From the NCBI GenBank assembly GCA_902465015.1, contig CABQLK010000046.1:1-14752 (forward strand): a stretch of DNA of 14,752 nt. Direction: 5' to 3'. The notes under the pieces are model-generated. The model was not told the origin of the DNA. It searched no databases and saw only the letters and a list, made by a program, of their open reading frames with translations. Numbering within the stretch: position 1 is the stretch's first letter; each line of letters starts with the position of its first letter. A program made the position numbers and the translations under genes. Of the stretch, positions 1-6,225 are shown piece by piece. Source of the DNA: an uncultured Collinsella sp. (GTDB taxonomy: Bacteria > Actinomycetota > Coriobacteriia > Coriobacteriales > Coriobacteriaceae).

Positions 1-70
1 GGAAAGAAGCTGCGCCGCGGGGGAGGCGACCCAAATGGCTTTCTCATATCGTCTTCTATCAAGAGAGTAA

Positions 71-1327
71 GTGTCGGAAAGCAAAATGTCAGAAAGCAGC
101 GCTTCGAGCAGAATCAAACGCCTGGTCAACACCTATAGCGGTCTCGTGCTCATGGGCGCCGTCGGAATCCCTATCGGCGTTATCGTTGGCGCCATCTGTG
201 CCCTTTTTGGTCGTGTGCTCCTGGCAATTGGCGCCTTCCGTGACGAGCACATCGTACTGCTCCTTCCCTTCCTCGCCCTCATGGGCTTGGCCATCGTATT
301 TGCCTACCGCACCTGGGGCAAAGGCACCGACCGCGGCATGAGTCTGGTGTTCGACGTAGGCCACGGACGCGAGGACGCCATCTCCCCACGTTTGGTGCCG
401 CTCATTATGCTGAGCACGTGGGCCACGCATCTCTTTGGCGGCAGTGCGGGACGCGAGGGCGTGGCCGTGCAGATCGGTGCAACCGTCTCGCATTGGATTG
501 GCCAGCGTCTACCTTTCCGAGACCCCGGCAACACGTTTTTGCTTATCGGCATGGCCGCTGGCTTTGCCGGACTCTTTCGAACACCGCTCGCTGCTACGGT
601 CTTTGCCGTCGAGGTGCTGGTCGCCGGACGCATGGAATACCGCGCGTTGTTTCCCGCGCTTACGGCTTCGCTTGCCGCAAGCATAACCTCCGGCACCCTG
701 GGGCTTGAGAAGTTCGAGGTCGCCATTACTGCCTCGTATGCGCTCAACCTCCCCGGTCTTGGACGGCTGGCGCTGTTGGGCATCGCGTTTGGCATGGTGG
801 GTGGCGCTTTTGCCTGGTGCCTTGCCCACGCCAAGACCCTTGCGGCGCGGCTGTTCCCCAACCCTTATATGCGCATTGCCGTTATGGGCCTTGTGCTGTC
901 GGCGATTTTGTTCGCGCTGTGGCAAGGGCGATACTGCGGACTTGGCACCAACCTGATATCGGCGGCACTCAACGGTAACGGCACCGCCACCATCATGCCT
1001 TGGGACTGGACGCTCAAATTCGCACTCACCATTGCCACGCTTGCCGCAGGATATCAGGGTGGCGAGGTAACGCCGCTGTTCTCCATCGGCGCCAGCCTGG
1101 GTGTCGTACTCGCTGGGATTCTCGGCATGCCTGTCAAGCTCTGCGCTGCGCTGGGCTACGCCGCCGTCTTTGGCAGCGCCACCAACACGCTACTCGCGCC
1201 GATCCTCATTGGCTGCGAAGTCTTCGGTTTCGGTAATCTGCCGGCGTTCTTTATTGTCAGCGTTGTGGCTTATCTGTTCAACATGGACAAATCAGAACCA
1301 CCCTTAAAAAGGGTGGTTTGCTCTTAG
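71..1327 (+). CDS. CLC-family anion channel/antiporter (possibly fluoride-type)
   Basis: Multi-spanning membrane protein of 418 aa, the normal size for a bacterial CLC without CBS domains. Seen: the CLC signature GGSAGREGVAVQIG at residues 123-136, with E129 in the place of the gating glutamate; FRTPLAATVFAVEVL at 169-183; and GGEVTPLF at 330-337 where classical CLCs have GxFxP. The usual GSGIP ion-binding motif is not recognisable and the aligned stretch reads TDRGMSL (86-92). A lost Ser and a GREGV/T motif recall the CLC-F fluoride/proton antiporters, but that subtype is inference. GTG at 71 is preceded by GAGAG; an in-frame ATG at 86 preceded by GGAAAG is equally possible. The last ten residues (EPPLKRVVCS) are encoded largely by a perfect palindrome, so the natural C terminus may have been replaced. 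The CLC family call is firm; the ion is not. Confidence 0.88.
   Translation: MSESKMSESSASSRIKRLVNTYSGLVLMGAVGIPIGVIVGAICALFGRVLLAIGAFRDEHIVLLLPFLALMGLAIVFAYRTWGKGTDRGMSLVFDVGHGREDAISPRLVPLIMLSTWATHLFGGSAGREGVAVQIGATVSHWIGQRLPFRDPGNTFLLIGMAAGFAGLFRTPLAATVFAVEVLVAGRMEYRALFPALTASLAASITSGTLGLEKFEVAITASYALNLPGLGRLALLGIAFGMVGGAFAWCLAHAKTLAARLFPNPYMRIAVMGLVLSAILFALWQGRYCGLGTNLISAALNGNGTATIMPWDWTLKFALTIATLAAGYQGGEVTPLFSIGASLGVVLAGILGMPVKLCAALGYAAVFGSATNTLLAPILIGCEVFGFGNLPAFFIVSVVAYLFNMDKSEPPLKRVVCS
1296..1318. repeat. Perfect 10-bp palindrome overlapping the 3' end of the CLC gene
   Basis: AACCACCCTT (1296-1305), loop AAA, AAGGGTGGTT (1309-1318), then TTGCTCTTA. The stem lies inside the coding sequence, ending seven bases before the stop codon. 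It lacks a proper T-run for a terminator. Read on the minus strand it has the form AAACCACCC-N-GGGTGG, the same form as the hairpin at 1977-1995 on the other side of tnpA. It is best seen as an IS200/IS605-associated or REP-like palindrome. Confidence 0.7.
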
Positions 1328-1344
1328 GGTATAACCCACGGGCC

Positions 1345-1374
1345 CCGGGCTCGCGTCTAAAGGCGCGGGCCCGG
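1345..1374 (-). repeat. Subterminal hairpin, candidate right end of the IS200-type element
   Basis: CCGGGCTCGCG (1345-1355) pairs with CGCGGGCCCGG (1364-1374), 11 pairs with one G-T wobble and an 8-nt loop TCTAAAGG. It lies about 60 bp past the tnpA stop codon, where IS200/IS605 elements carry the right-end hairpin recognised by TnpA. A smaller hairpin GGAC-TTC-GTCC follows at 1373-1383. Confidence 0.5.
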
Positions 1375-1430
1375 ACTTCGTCCAGGCCTAGTGCATCTTG
1401 ACCCGTGGCGCGCCGGTCGAACCGGCAGCA

Positions 1431-1889
1431 TCACCCCCTCTTGAAGGGGTCCTCGTACTCCTTCACGCTCAGCTTGTCCAGCGCGATGTCGTGGGACTCC
1501 TGCTCCCTGATGTACTTGGCGATCGTCGCCTCGTTCAGGCCGACGGTGGACACGTAGTAGCCCTCCGCCCAGAACTTCCTGTTGCCGAACTTGTACTTGA
1601 GGTTGGCGTGCCTGTCGAATATCATCAGCGAGCTCTTCCCCTTCAGGTAGCCCATGACGCTCGCGACGCTGTACTTCGGCGGGATCGCCAGCAGCACGTG
1701 CACGTGGTCGGGCATCAGGTGCCCCTCGATTATCTCGATCCCCTTGTACTCGCACAGCTTCCTGAGGATCTCCCCTATGTCGCTCCTGATTTGGTTGTAG
1801 ATCACTTTGCGCCTATACTTCGGCGTGAACACGATGTGGTACTTGCACATCCACTTCGTGTGGGAAAGGCTGTAGGCCTTCTGGGCCAT
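1431..1889 (-). CDS. tnpA: IS200/IS605 family transposase TnpA (Y1 HUH)
   Basis: A 152-aa single-strand transposase. Seen: the N-terminal block HTKWMCKYHIVFTPKYRRK, the HUH metal-binding motif in PDHVHVLL, the FWAEGYYVSTVG block, and the C-terminal helix ATIAKYIREQE that carries the catalytic tyrosine. Family knowledge: such dimeric enzymes cut and rejoin single-stranded DNA at hairpins in the element's ends, forming a 5'-phosphotyrosine. The start was set at the ATG at 1889 because family members begin with a short lead such as MAQKAYSLSHTKW, and because AGGGGTGG, usable as a Shine-Dalgarno, lies 5 nt upstream. The frame stays open for 14 further codons but gains no family similarity. Every motif is intact, so it looks active. 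Its leader can hide the ribosome binding site (see 1895-1956). Confidence 0.95.
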   Translation of the reverse strand: MAQKAYSLSHTKWMCKYHIVFTPKYRRKVIYNQIRSDIGEILRKLCEYKGIEIIEGHLMPDHVHVLLAIPPKYSVASVMGYLKGKSSLMIFDRHANLKYKFGNRKFWAEGYYVSTVGLNEATIAKYIREQESHDIALDKLSVKEYEDPFKRG

Positions 1890-1894
1890 GGCGA

Positions 1895-1956
1895 CCACCC
1901 CTTCGACTCGAATTCTTGACGGCCTGAACAATCGTCAATATCGGTCGGAGGGGTGG
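1895..1956 (-). promoter_or_regulatory. tnpA leader with a sequestered Shine-Dalgarno
   Basis: In the tnpA transcript the Shine-Dalgarno AGGGGTGG (plus-strand 1895-1902 read in reverse) is perfectly complementary over 8 nt to CCACCCCT made from 1949-1956. Inside the loop TTGACG (1916-1921) pairs with CGTCAA (1934-1939), which would close a nested stem. A further small hairpin GGCTTT-GT-AAAGCC lies at 1955-1968. Known for IS200: a leader stem-loop hides the tnpA ribosome binding site and keeps transposase synthesis very low. The pairing is seen; the role is inferred from IS200. Confidence 0.55.
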
Positions 1957-1976
1957 CTTTGTAAAGCCGTTTGTCT

Positions 1977-2034
1977 CCACCCGCGTAGCGGGTGGTTTAA
2001 GGCTGGCCGCTGCGCGGCCAGCAGACTAAAGTCT
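1977..2034. repeat. Cluster of three perfect hairpins, candidate left end of the IS200-type element
   Basis: Hairpin 1: CCACCCGC-GTA-GCGGGTGG (1977-1995). Hairpin 2: GCTGGCCGC (2002-2010), TGC, GCGGCCAGC (2014-2022). Hairpin 3: AGACT-AA-AGTCT (2023-2034), followed by TGAATC. All are perfect with 2-3 nt loops and lie 90-145 bp upstream of the tnpA start, where the left-end recognition hairpin is expected. Which one TnpA uses cannot be told from the sequence. Confidence 0.5.
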
Positions 2035-2225
2035 TGAATCGATCTACGCCCTGCAGGAGCGGGCGTAGAAAGATGTCCAAGCAGGTGGTCTCAACCGGAA
2101 ACGGCATGCCGCTCTGAAGCTGTATTCCGGGACACGGTTTCCGCTAGGCCCTCCAAGGGGAAAGCTCATCCCATTCCGAGGCGTCAATCCGGGACACAGT
2201 TTCCGCCCACAGCCTCCTCCATCGA
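2035..2225. repeat. Gene-free stretch with a hairpin and a 19-bp direct repeat
   Basis: With the IS end and the terminator this makes a gap of about 390 bp without a credible gene. It holds a perfect 8-bp stem, CTACGCCC/GGGCGTAG (2044-2051 and 2061-2068). It also holds two copies of TCCGGGACAC(G/A)GTTTCCGC (2126-2144 and 2188-2206; one mismatch, start to start 62 bp). CCGGAAAC at 2095-2102 is an inverted partial copy. The pattern looks like remnants of mobile-element ends. Open frames here are short and arbitrary. Confidence 0.55.
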
Positions 2226-2272
2226 CGTTTCCCCAGATAAAACCTGCCAAGATAAACCTGTCCCTTTTTGGC
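2226..2272 (-). repeat. 47-bp dispersed repeat, copy 1
   Basis: Read on the minus strand this matches plus-strand 7305-7351 at 43 of 47 positions with no gaps. It contains a tandem near-duplication (CAGGTTTATCTTGG followed by CAGGTTTTATCTGGGG). This copy overlaps the terminator of the histidine kinase gene; the other copy is inside a coding region. Confidence 0.8.
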
Positions 2273-2279
2273 AGGTTTT
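2239..2279 (-). terminator. Rho-independent terminator of the response regulator-kinase operon
   Basis: Perfect 12-bp stem AAAACCTGCCAA/TTGGCAGGTTTT (2239-2250 and 2268-2279) with a 17-nt loop. On the minus strand the second arm ends in TTTT followed by ATC. The stem begins inside the histidine kinase stop codon (2278-2280). Position and shape fit transcription stop for the minus-strand operon, although the T-run is short. Confidence 0.65.
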
Positions 2280-3651
2280 AGAAGCGGACGATGAAGGTGA
2301 TCTGATGGTCGTGGCTGGACACGGTAGCGGAGCCGCCATGGGCCTCGGCGATGGCACGCACCACAGACAGGCCCACGCCCGAGCCGCCCGTCTTGGAGCT
2401 ACGCGACACGTCCGCACGATAGAAGCGGTCGAACAATCGATCTAGGTCGCCCTCGGGCAGCGAATCGACGGCATTCGATACGACAAGCTCTGCCGAGCCT
2501 TTGCCCGCACCGCGCGAAACGGCGCGCAGACTCAACTCGATCACGCTGCCCTCGCTCGCATAGCGCGTGGCGTTGTCCAGCAGCAACTCAACCACCTGCG
2601 TCACCGCCGCAGCATCGGCATGAGCGCGCACGCCGGTCGCGACCGACATCGACAGGCGCTTGCCGCGCGAGACCGCCACCGATTCAAACGGCGCGGCTGC
2701 CTTGTCAACTGCCTCCGAGAGATCGATCGACGCCATGGTAAAGCCCGCCGAGCCCTCGTCCATGCGCGCCAAAAATACCAGACGCTCCGTAAGTGCCGTC
2801 AGTCGCGCCACCTGCTCGTGAATGCTCTGCGTCCACTCACTCTCGCCGCTTTCAATCTCTTGTACCTCGTTCGCGGCATCAATCACAGCCAGCGGTGTCT
2901 TGATCTCGTGGCTCGCATCGGTAATAAAGCGCTTTTGCTTGCTGTAGCTCTCGACCATCGGTCGAATCACGGCGCCCGAGGCGACCGTTACAATTGCCAG
3001 CACCGCCAGCCAGCCAATGCAGCTGATTGCCACACTCGCGCTCAAAAACGAATGGAAACTTGCAAGCTCGCGCGAACAGTCCACGAACACATAGGTTGTC
3101 TTGTCGCCCTGAACCGTAGCCGTATAACGGTAGTTGCCAGAAAAGCCCGAAGTCCATCCCTTGGAATCCAGCCCCATGGCAATACGGGCGGCACGCTTGG
3201 CGCCCACCGCGGCAATGTGGGCGGTATTGACATCGACCACCTGTCCATCGACAAGCGTCACCGTAAAGTAGCGCGTGTCGAAGGGAGATTCCGCCGTCAT
3301 ACCTTCAAAATGCCCGGCGCGCACGGCCACCCGGTCACCTGCAGCGGCCTTACCGGCGCCCACATCCTGGCCGGGGTCGGTCTTAGGCTCATCTGTCCAA
3401 TCGATGCCGCCCTTGCCTGCCAGGATATAGTCCAAGCGCGCATCGGCCATTTTGCAGACGTGCGAGTAATTCACGACATTGATGCCGGCAATGATGAGCG
3501 TGAGCACCACGGTCACGGCGCCCATGGCAACGAGGATAAACTTGCGACGCAGGCGGCGGCCCAATGCGTCAGCAGAATTTGCCCGCCCTGCACTACGAAA
3601 GGTGGCACGAAACCGCTCAGTCACGTGCTTCCACCACGCGCGTACGCTCAC
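2278..3651 (-). CDS. Membrane sensor histidine kinase of a two-component system
   Basis: A 457-aa kinase. Layout: cytoplasmic start, membrane segment at about 38-60, extracytoplasmic sensor of about 140 residues, second membrane segment at about 203-229, then the dimerisation/phosphoacceptor motif FITDASHEIKTPLAVI with H248. The ATPase domain has an N box LLLDNATRYAS (N360), an F box DRLFDRFYRAD and a G2 box GSGVGLSVV (423-431). The G1 box is degenerate: where DxGxG is expected there is SNAVDSLPEGD. No HAMP domain is evident. The GTG at 3651 was chosen because it starts 2 nt after the response regulator stop codon, with GGAAGG upstream inside that gene; the 91 extra codons further upstream only overlap the regulator gene and look like shadow sequence. 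It should phosphorylate the OmpR-type regulator encoded just before it. The signal is unknown; the divergent glycosylation operon suggests an envelope cue. Confidence 0.92.
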   Translation of the reverse strand: MSVRAWWKHVTERFRATFRSAGRANSADALGRRLRRKFILVAMGAVTVVLTLIIAGINVVNYSHVCKMADARLDYILAGKGGIDWTDEPKTDPGQDVGAGKAAAGDRVAVRAGHFEGMTAESPFDTRYFTVTLVDGQVVDVNTAHIAAVGAKRAARIAMGLDSKGWTSGFSGNYRYTATVQGDKTTYVFVDCSRELASFHSFLSASVAISCIGWLAVLAIVTVASGAVIRPMVESYSKQKRFITDASHEIKTPLAVIDAANEVQEIESGESEWTQSIHEQVARLTALTERLVFLARMDEGSAGFTMASIDLSEAVDKAAAPFESVAVSRGKRLSMSVATGVRAHADAAAVTQVVELLLDNATRYASEGSVIELSLRAVSRGAGKGSAELVVSNAVDSLPEGDLDRLFDRFYRADVSRSSKTGGSGVGLSVVRAIAEAHGGSATVSSHDHQITFIVRF

Positions 3652-3653
3652 GC

Positions 3654-4337
3654 CTACTCGCCTTCCTCGACAACCTCGAGCGAATATCCCTGGTTGCGCG
3701 ACGCGCGGATGGCCACGTTGGCACCCAGCGCCGTCAGTTTTTTGCGCAGGTACGAGATATAGACCCACACCACATTGGCGCCCTCGGGCGCGTCCTCGCC
3801 CCAAACCTCGAGCATCAGACGCTCGGTGGGCATGCGCGTGCCGGCGTTGCGCATAAAGAGCTCCATGAGCTGAAACTCGCGATTGGCCAGATGCTCCTCG
3901 CCCAAGGGACCCACAAGCGTGCACGATGCCGTATCGAGACGCACATTGCCCACGCTGAGCGTCGTGGCATCAATTGCCGTCGCGGCACGCGTCATGGCTC
4001 GAATGCGAGCGAGCAGCTCCTTAGCGGCAAACGGCTTAGTCAGGTAATCGTTGGCGCCGGCGTCCAAGCCCTCGACCTTATCGGACACCTCGCTTTTTGC
4101 CGTAAGCATGATGATGGGCAGACGTTTACCGGCCTCACGTGTGCGCTTGAGCACCTCAATGCCGTCCATGCCAGGCATCATGATGTCCAGAATCGCGGCG
4201 TCATAGTCGTTAGCGAGCAGATACTCGAGCGCCGTCAGACCGTCGAGCGCGGTGTCGACCTCGTAGTCGCTATGTTGAAGAATCGCGGTAAGGGCGCGGG
4301 AGAGGCCGGGTTCGTCCTCGGCAAGCATCAGCTTCAT
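3654..4337 (-). CDS. OmpR/PhoB-family response regulator
   Basis: A 227-aa two-domain regulator. Receiver domain at residues 1-120 with acidic pair E7/D8, phosphoacceptor D51 in ILDIMMPGMDG, T79 in MLTAK and K101 in LTKPF. The C-terminal winged-helix DNA-binding domain spans about 130-223, with the PTERLMLEVWGE and NVVWVYISYLRKKL segments typical of the family. The start at 4337 is supported by AAAGGAG 5 nt upstream. The histidine kinase follows 2 nt after the stop codon, so the pair is co-transcribed and probably translationally coupled. OmpR-family members bind tandem repeats about 10-11 bp apart. Two such repeat pairs lie upstream (4402-4421, 4458-4475), which suggests self-regulation and control of the divergent operon. 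Confidence 0.95.
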   Translation of the reverse strand: MKLMLAEDEPGLSRALTAILQHSDYEVDTALDGLTALEYLLANDYDAAILDIMMPGMDGIEVLKRTREAGKRLPIIMLTAKSEVSDKVEGLDAGANDYLTKPFAAKELLARIRAMTRAATAIDATTLSVGNVRLDTASCTLVGPLGEEHLANREFQLMELFMRNAGTRMPTERLMLEVWGEDAPEGANVVWVYISYLRKKLTALGANVAIRASRNQGYSLEVVEEGE

Positions 4338-4369
4338 AGTTGCTCCTTTGGCGCATGGCTATACAAGTT

Positions 4370-4399
4370 TCGATACTGCCGATGATAGCGCACCGTCAA
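4370..4399 (-). promoter_or_regulatory. Candidate promoter of the two-component operon
   Basis: On the minus strand TTGACG (4394-4399, five of six bases of the -35 consensus) is followed after 18 bp by TATCGA (4370-4375), a weak -10. The start codon lies about 33 bp further on. A pair of direct repeats ends 2 bp upstream of the -35, a typical place for an activating OmpR-type regulator. Confidence 0.4.
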
Positions 4400-4401
4400 C
4401 T

Positions 4402-4421
4402 GCCTTAGCGCAGCCTTAGCC
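4402..4421. promoter_or_regulatory. Candidate response-regulator binding site 1
   Basis: GCCTTAGC occurs twice, at 4402-4409 and 4413-4420, exactly 11 bp apart, one helical turn. This fits tandem binding by two OmpR-family monomers. It sits just upstream of the candidate promoter of the two-component operon, so self-activation is plausible. Confidence 0.45.
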
Positions 4422-4457
4422 GCTCAACCTGCGCGTTTTCAAATACGCAGGATGTGG

Positions 4458-4475
4458 CTTAGCCAAACTTAAGCC
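4458..4475. promoter_or_regulatory. Candidate response-regulator binding site 2
   Basis: CTTAGCC (4458-4464) and CTTAAGCC (4468-4475) form a second direct repeat of the same core with a 10-bp period. It lies on the side of the plus-strand glycosylation operon, about 160 bp before its first gene. No strong -35 follows, as expected of an activator-dependent promoter; GCATACCG at 4497-4504 is a possible -10 area. Confidence 0.42.
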
Positions 4476-4587
4476 GCCGATACCGAGCGCCCGGACGCAT
4501 ACCGGCCGCGGTAGAACAGCATCGTCACGAGGACAGCCATACCACCTCGCGACGGCATGCCAAGACCATGCCATCCCCTTTGATGCG

Positions 4588-4611
4588 GGAGCCGCCAACG
4601 CGGGCGGCTCC
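4588..4611 (+). other. Leader hairpin before the glycosylation operon
   Basis: GGAGCCGCC (4588-4596) and GGCGGCTCC (4603-4611) form a perfect 9-bp stem with a 6-nt loop. It ends 14 nt before the GGAGA ribosome binding site of the next gene. No T-run follows, so a terminator is unlikely. It may stabilise the message or affect translation. The rest of the 298-bp divergent region holds only the promoter elements and repeats listed here. Confidence 0.4.
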
Positions 4612-4635
4612 GCGCCTATCCGATTGGAGAACACT

Positions 4636-5259
4636 ATGGACAGCTTGTTCAACCGCAATACCGACGGCGTCACCGGCAGCGAGAGCGCCGAGCCCAATAC
4701 GGCATCCCAACACGCAGCGAGCGATGTGCCCGCCACGGTCGTCAATCCGCTCTATGCGGGAGAGTCTGCTGGAGAGCGCGCCATGCCCGCCGGCACGTCG
4801 GCGCCCGCTCCCGATACCCGCGCATATGTCGCCGAACCCGTCCCGCAGCAGACGATCTCCACCAAAGAGCACGACGACAAACGGCCCAGTCACGCCGCCA
4901 ACCTGCTCCTAGTCGCAACGCTCGCCGCCGTTTGTGGCCTCGCTGGCGGGCTTGCAGGTGGTGCCATCATGAGCGCCGCGACCGGCGGATCGGCCCAGGC
5001 CGCGCAGGGTGGCATGGGTGGCGGCCAGGGCGGCATGCAGGGTGGCGGCATGCCCGGTGCAGACGGGACCACGGGTGATGGCACTAGCGAGGGTACGGCA
5101 AATGGCAACGCAGCGCCGGACGGGCAGGCGCCCACGGGCACGCCCGACGCCGGTGACACAGCCGACACTTCGGCCGACGGTTCAAACGACGCCGCAGGCG
5201 ATACGTCCACGGACGCAGTCAATAGCCACGCCACCTCGCAGACTTCCCTTTCCGTCTAG
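4636..5259 (+). CDS. Single-pass membrane protein with Gly-rich and Ser/Thr/Asp-rich extracytoplasmic tail
   Basis: Unrecognised 207-aa protein. Residues 1 to about 90 are polar and probably disordered. One hydrophobic segment, NLLLVATLAAVCGLAGGLAG at about 93-112, is preceded by a charged EHDDKRPSH stretch, so the N terminus should be cytoplasmic. The outside part starts with a Gly/Met/Gln-rich stretch (GGMGGGQGGMQGGGMPG) and continues as about 65 residues made almost only of G, A, T, S, D, N and P, without cysteine or aromatic residues, like a stalk or mucin-type region. The ATG at 4636 was chosen over a TTG at 4624 because GGAGA lies 5 nt before it and includes part of the TTG. It is the first gene of the operon, 24 bp before the GT2 gene. 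A role as acceptor or partner of the glycosyltransferases is inference; no enzymatic motif is seen. Confidence 0.8.
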   Translation: MDSLFNRNTDGVTGSESAEPNTASQHAASDVPATVVNPLYAGESAGERAMPAGTSAPAPDTRAYVAEPVPQQTISTKEHDDKRPSHAANLLLVATLAAVCGLAGGLAGGAIMSAATGGSAQAAQGGMGGGQGGMQGGGMPGADGTTGDGTSEGTANGNAAPDGQAPTGTPDAGDTADTSADGSNDAAGDTSTDAVNSHATSQTSLSV

Positions 5260-5283
5260 CCTCCTGAACAGAAAGGCATCATC

Positions 5284-6225
5284 ATGACTAAACCCGATAT
5301 CATCACGCAGGACGCCCGCGCCGCGTCTGCCGCCACGCAAAATCGCCCTACGTCTGCAGACGCTCGGCCACAAACCACGGCGACGGCTCAGGCAATCCAA
5401 AGCGAGCCCTCCCCTTCTTCCATTCTCAACTGCGGCGAGCCGCGCGAAGTCGACTGCGACTTTGTCATCCCCGTCTTTAACGAGCAGGCCGAACTCGGCT
5501 CCTCGATTATGCTACTGATGGATCAGCTGCGCGAGATTTCACTCCATGCCAAGTCGTTTACCTGGCAGATCGTGATTGCCGACAACGCCAGCAGCGACAA
5601 GACCTGGGAACTCGCCCGCATCCTCGCCTGCAAGTTTCCCTTTACGCTCCGTGCCATCCGCATTCCCCAAAAGGGTCGCGGCCGTGCTCTCAAAATCGTG
5701 TGGAGCACGTCCAAGGCCCGCGTGCGCGCCTATATGGATGTCGACCTCTCCACCGATATTCGGCAGATTCCCGAACTTGTCGGCCCCATTTTGGACGGGC
5801 GCGCCGACGTTTGCTTTGGCTCACGCCTGCTGCCGGCGTCGCGCGTGGAGCGATGCGTCAAACGCGAGCTTATCTCGCGCTCGTATAACCGCATGCTGCA
5901 GAGCTATCTGGACGTGCATTTTCACGATGCGCAGTGCGGATTTAAGGCGATTTCTGCCGAGGCTGCGAACACGTTGCTGCCGCTCATCCGGGACAACGAA
6001 TGGTTCTTCGATACCGAACTTCTGGTCCTGGCCGAACGCATGGGCATTGCGTCGTGCGAGTTTGCCGTGCGATGGAAGGAAGATCCCGGCACCACGGTGC
6101 ACATCGTCGACACGGTGCGAAAGGACCTTGCCGGCATGAAGCGACTTAAGGCGAGCGAGGGGCAGACGGGCGCTTCGCAGGCAGACGCGTATCGCTGCCC
6201 CCTCAAGCAGGCGGCTGATGCCTGA
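5284..6225 (+). CDS. GT2 family polyprenyl-phosphate sugar transferase (DPM/GtrB-like)
   Basis: A 313-aa glycosyltransferase. After about 57 variable, probably disordered residues the GT-A fold begins with DFVIPVFNEQAEL (59-71), then IVIADNASSDKT (96-107), the metal-binding motif MDVDLSTD (151-158), GSRLLPASR (179-187) and DAQCGFKAI (215-223). These are hallmarks of dolichol/polyprenyl-phosphate mannose or glucose synthases, which move a sugar from a nucleotide donor to a lipid phosphate at the inner membrane face. No C-terminal membrane helices are present, as in DPM1-type soluble enzymes. GAAAGG lies 7 nt before the ATG. The stop codon overlaps the next start by one base (TGATG), indicating translational coupling. 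The product probably feeds the GT39-like enzyme encoded next. The sugar, mannose or another hexose, cannot be told. Confidence 0.92.
   Translation: MTKPDIITQDARAASAATQNRPTSADARPQTTATAQAIQSEPSPSSILNCGEPREVDCDFVIPVFNEQAELGSSIMLLMDQLREISLHAKSFTWQIVIADNASSDKTWELARILACKFPFTLRAIRIPQKGRGRALKIVWSTSKARVRAYMDVDLSTDIRQIPELVGPILDGRADVCFGSRLLPASRVERCVKRELISRSYNRMLQSYLDVHFHDAQCGFKAISAEAANTLLPLIRDNEWFFDTELLVLAERMGIASCEFAVRWKEDPGTTVHIVDTVRKDLAGMKRLKASEGQTGASQADAYRCPLKQAADA

Larger units (their letters stand above)
1345..2034 (-). mobile_element. IS200/IS605-type insertion sequence (tnpA only), approximate limits
   Basis: A single Y1 HUH transposase gene is flanked on both sides by perfect hairpins, the organisation of IS200-group elements, which have subterminal hairpins, no terminal inverted repeats and no target duplication. 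With these outer hairpins as limits the element is about 690 bp, close to the roughly 700 bp of IS200. No tnpB or omega-RNA-like region is present. Exact ends cannot be fixed: the palindrome at 1296-1318 may also belong to it, which would place the insertion at the 3' end of the CLC gene. Confidence 0.7.

Noticed and set aside
1..70. Possible fluoride riboswitch before the CLC gene
   Set aside because: I cannot find the conserved pseudoknot segments of the crcB motif, and only 70 bases are available.
1977..2206. Possible CRISPR array
   Set aside because: There are only two repeat copies, 62 bp apart, and the other hairpins differ in sequence; no regular spacer pattern or cas genes are present.
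2044..2250. Short minus-strand frame in the gap after the IS
   Set aside because: It is built from repeats and hairpins, has no ribosome binding site and matches no family I know.
1890..2277. TnpB or omega RNA partner of the IS
   Set aside because: No RuvC-like or zinc-finger protein frame is present on either strand; the element carries tnpA only.
3652..3924. N-terminal extension of the histidine kinase frame to 548 aa
   Set aside because: These 91 codons overlap the response regulator gene, have an Arg/Gly-rich shadow composition and precede a good GTG start with a ribosome binding site.
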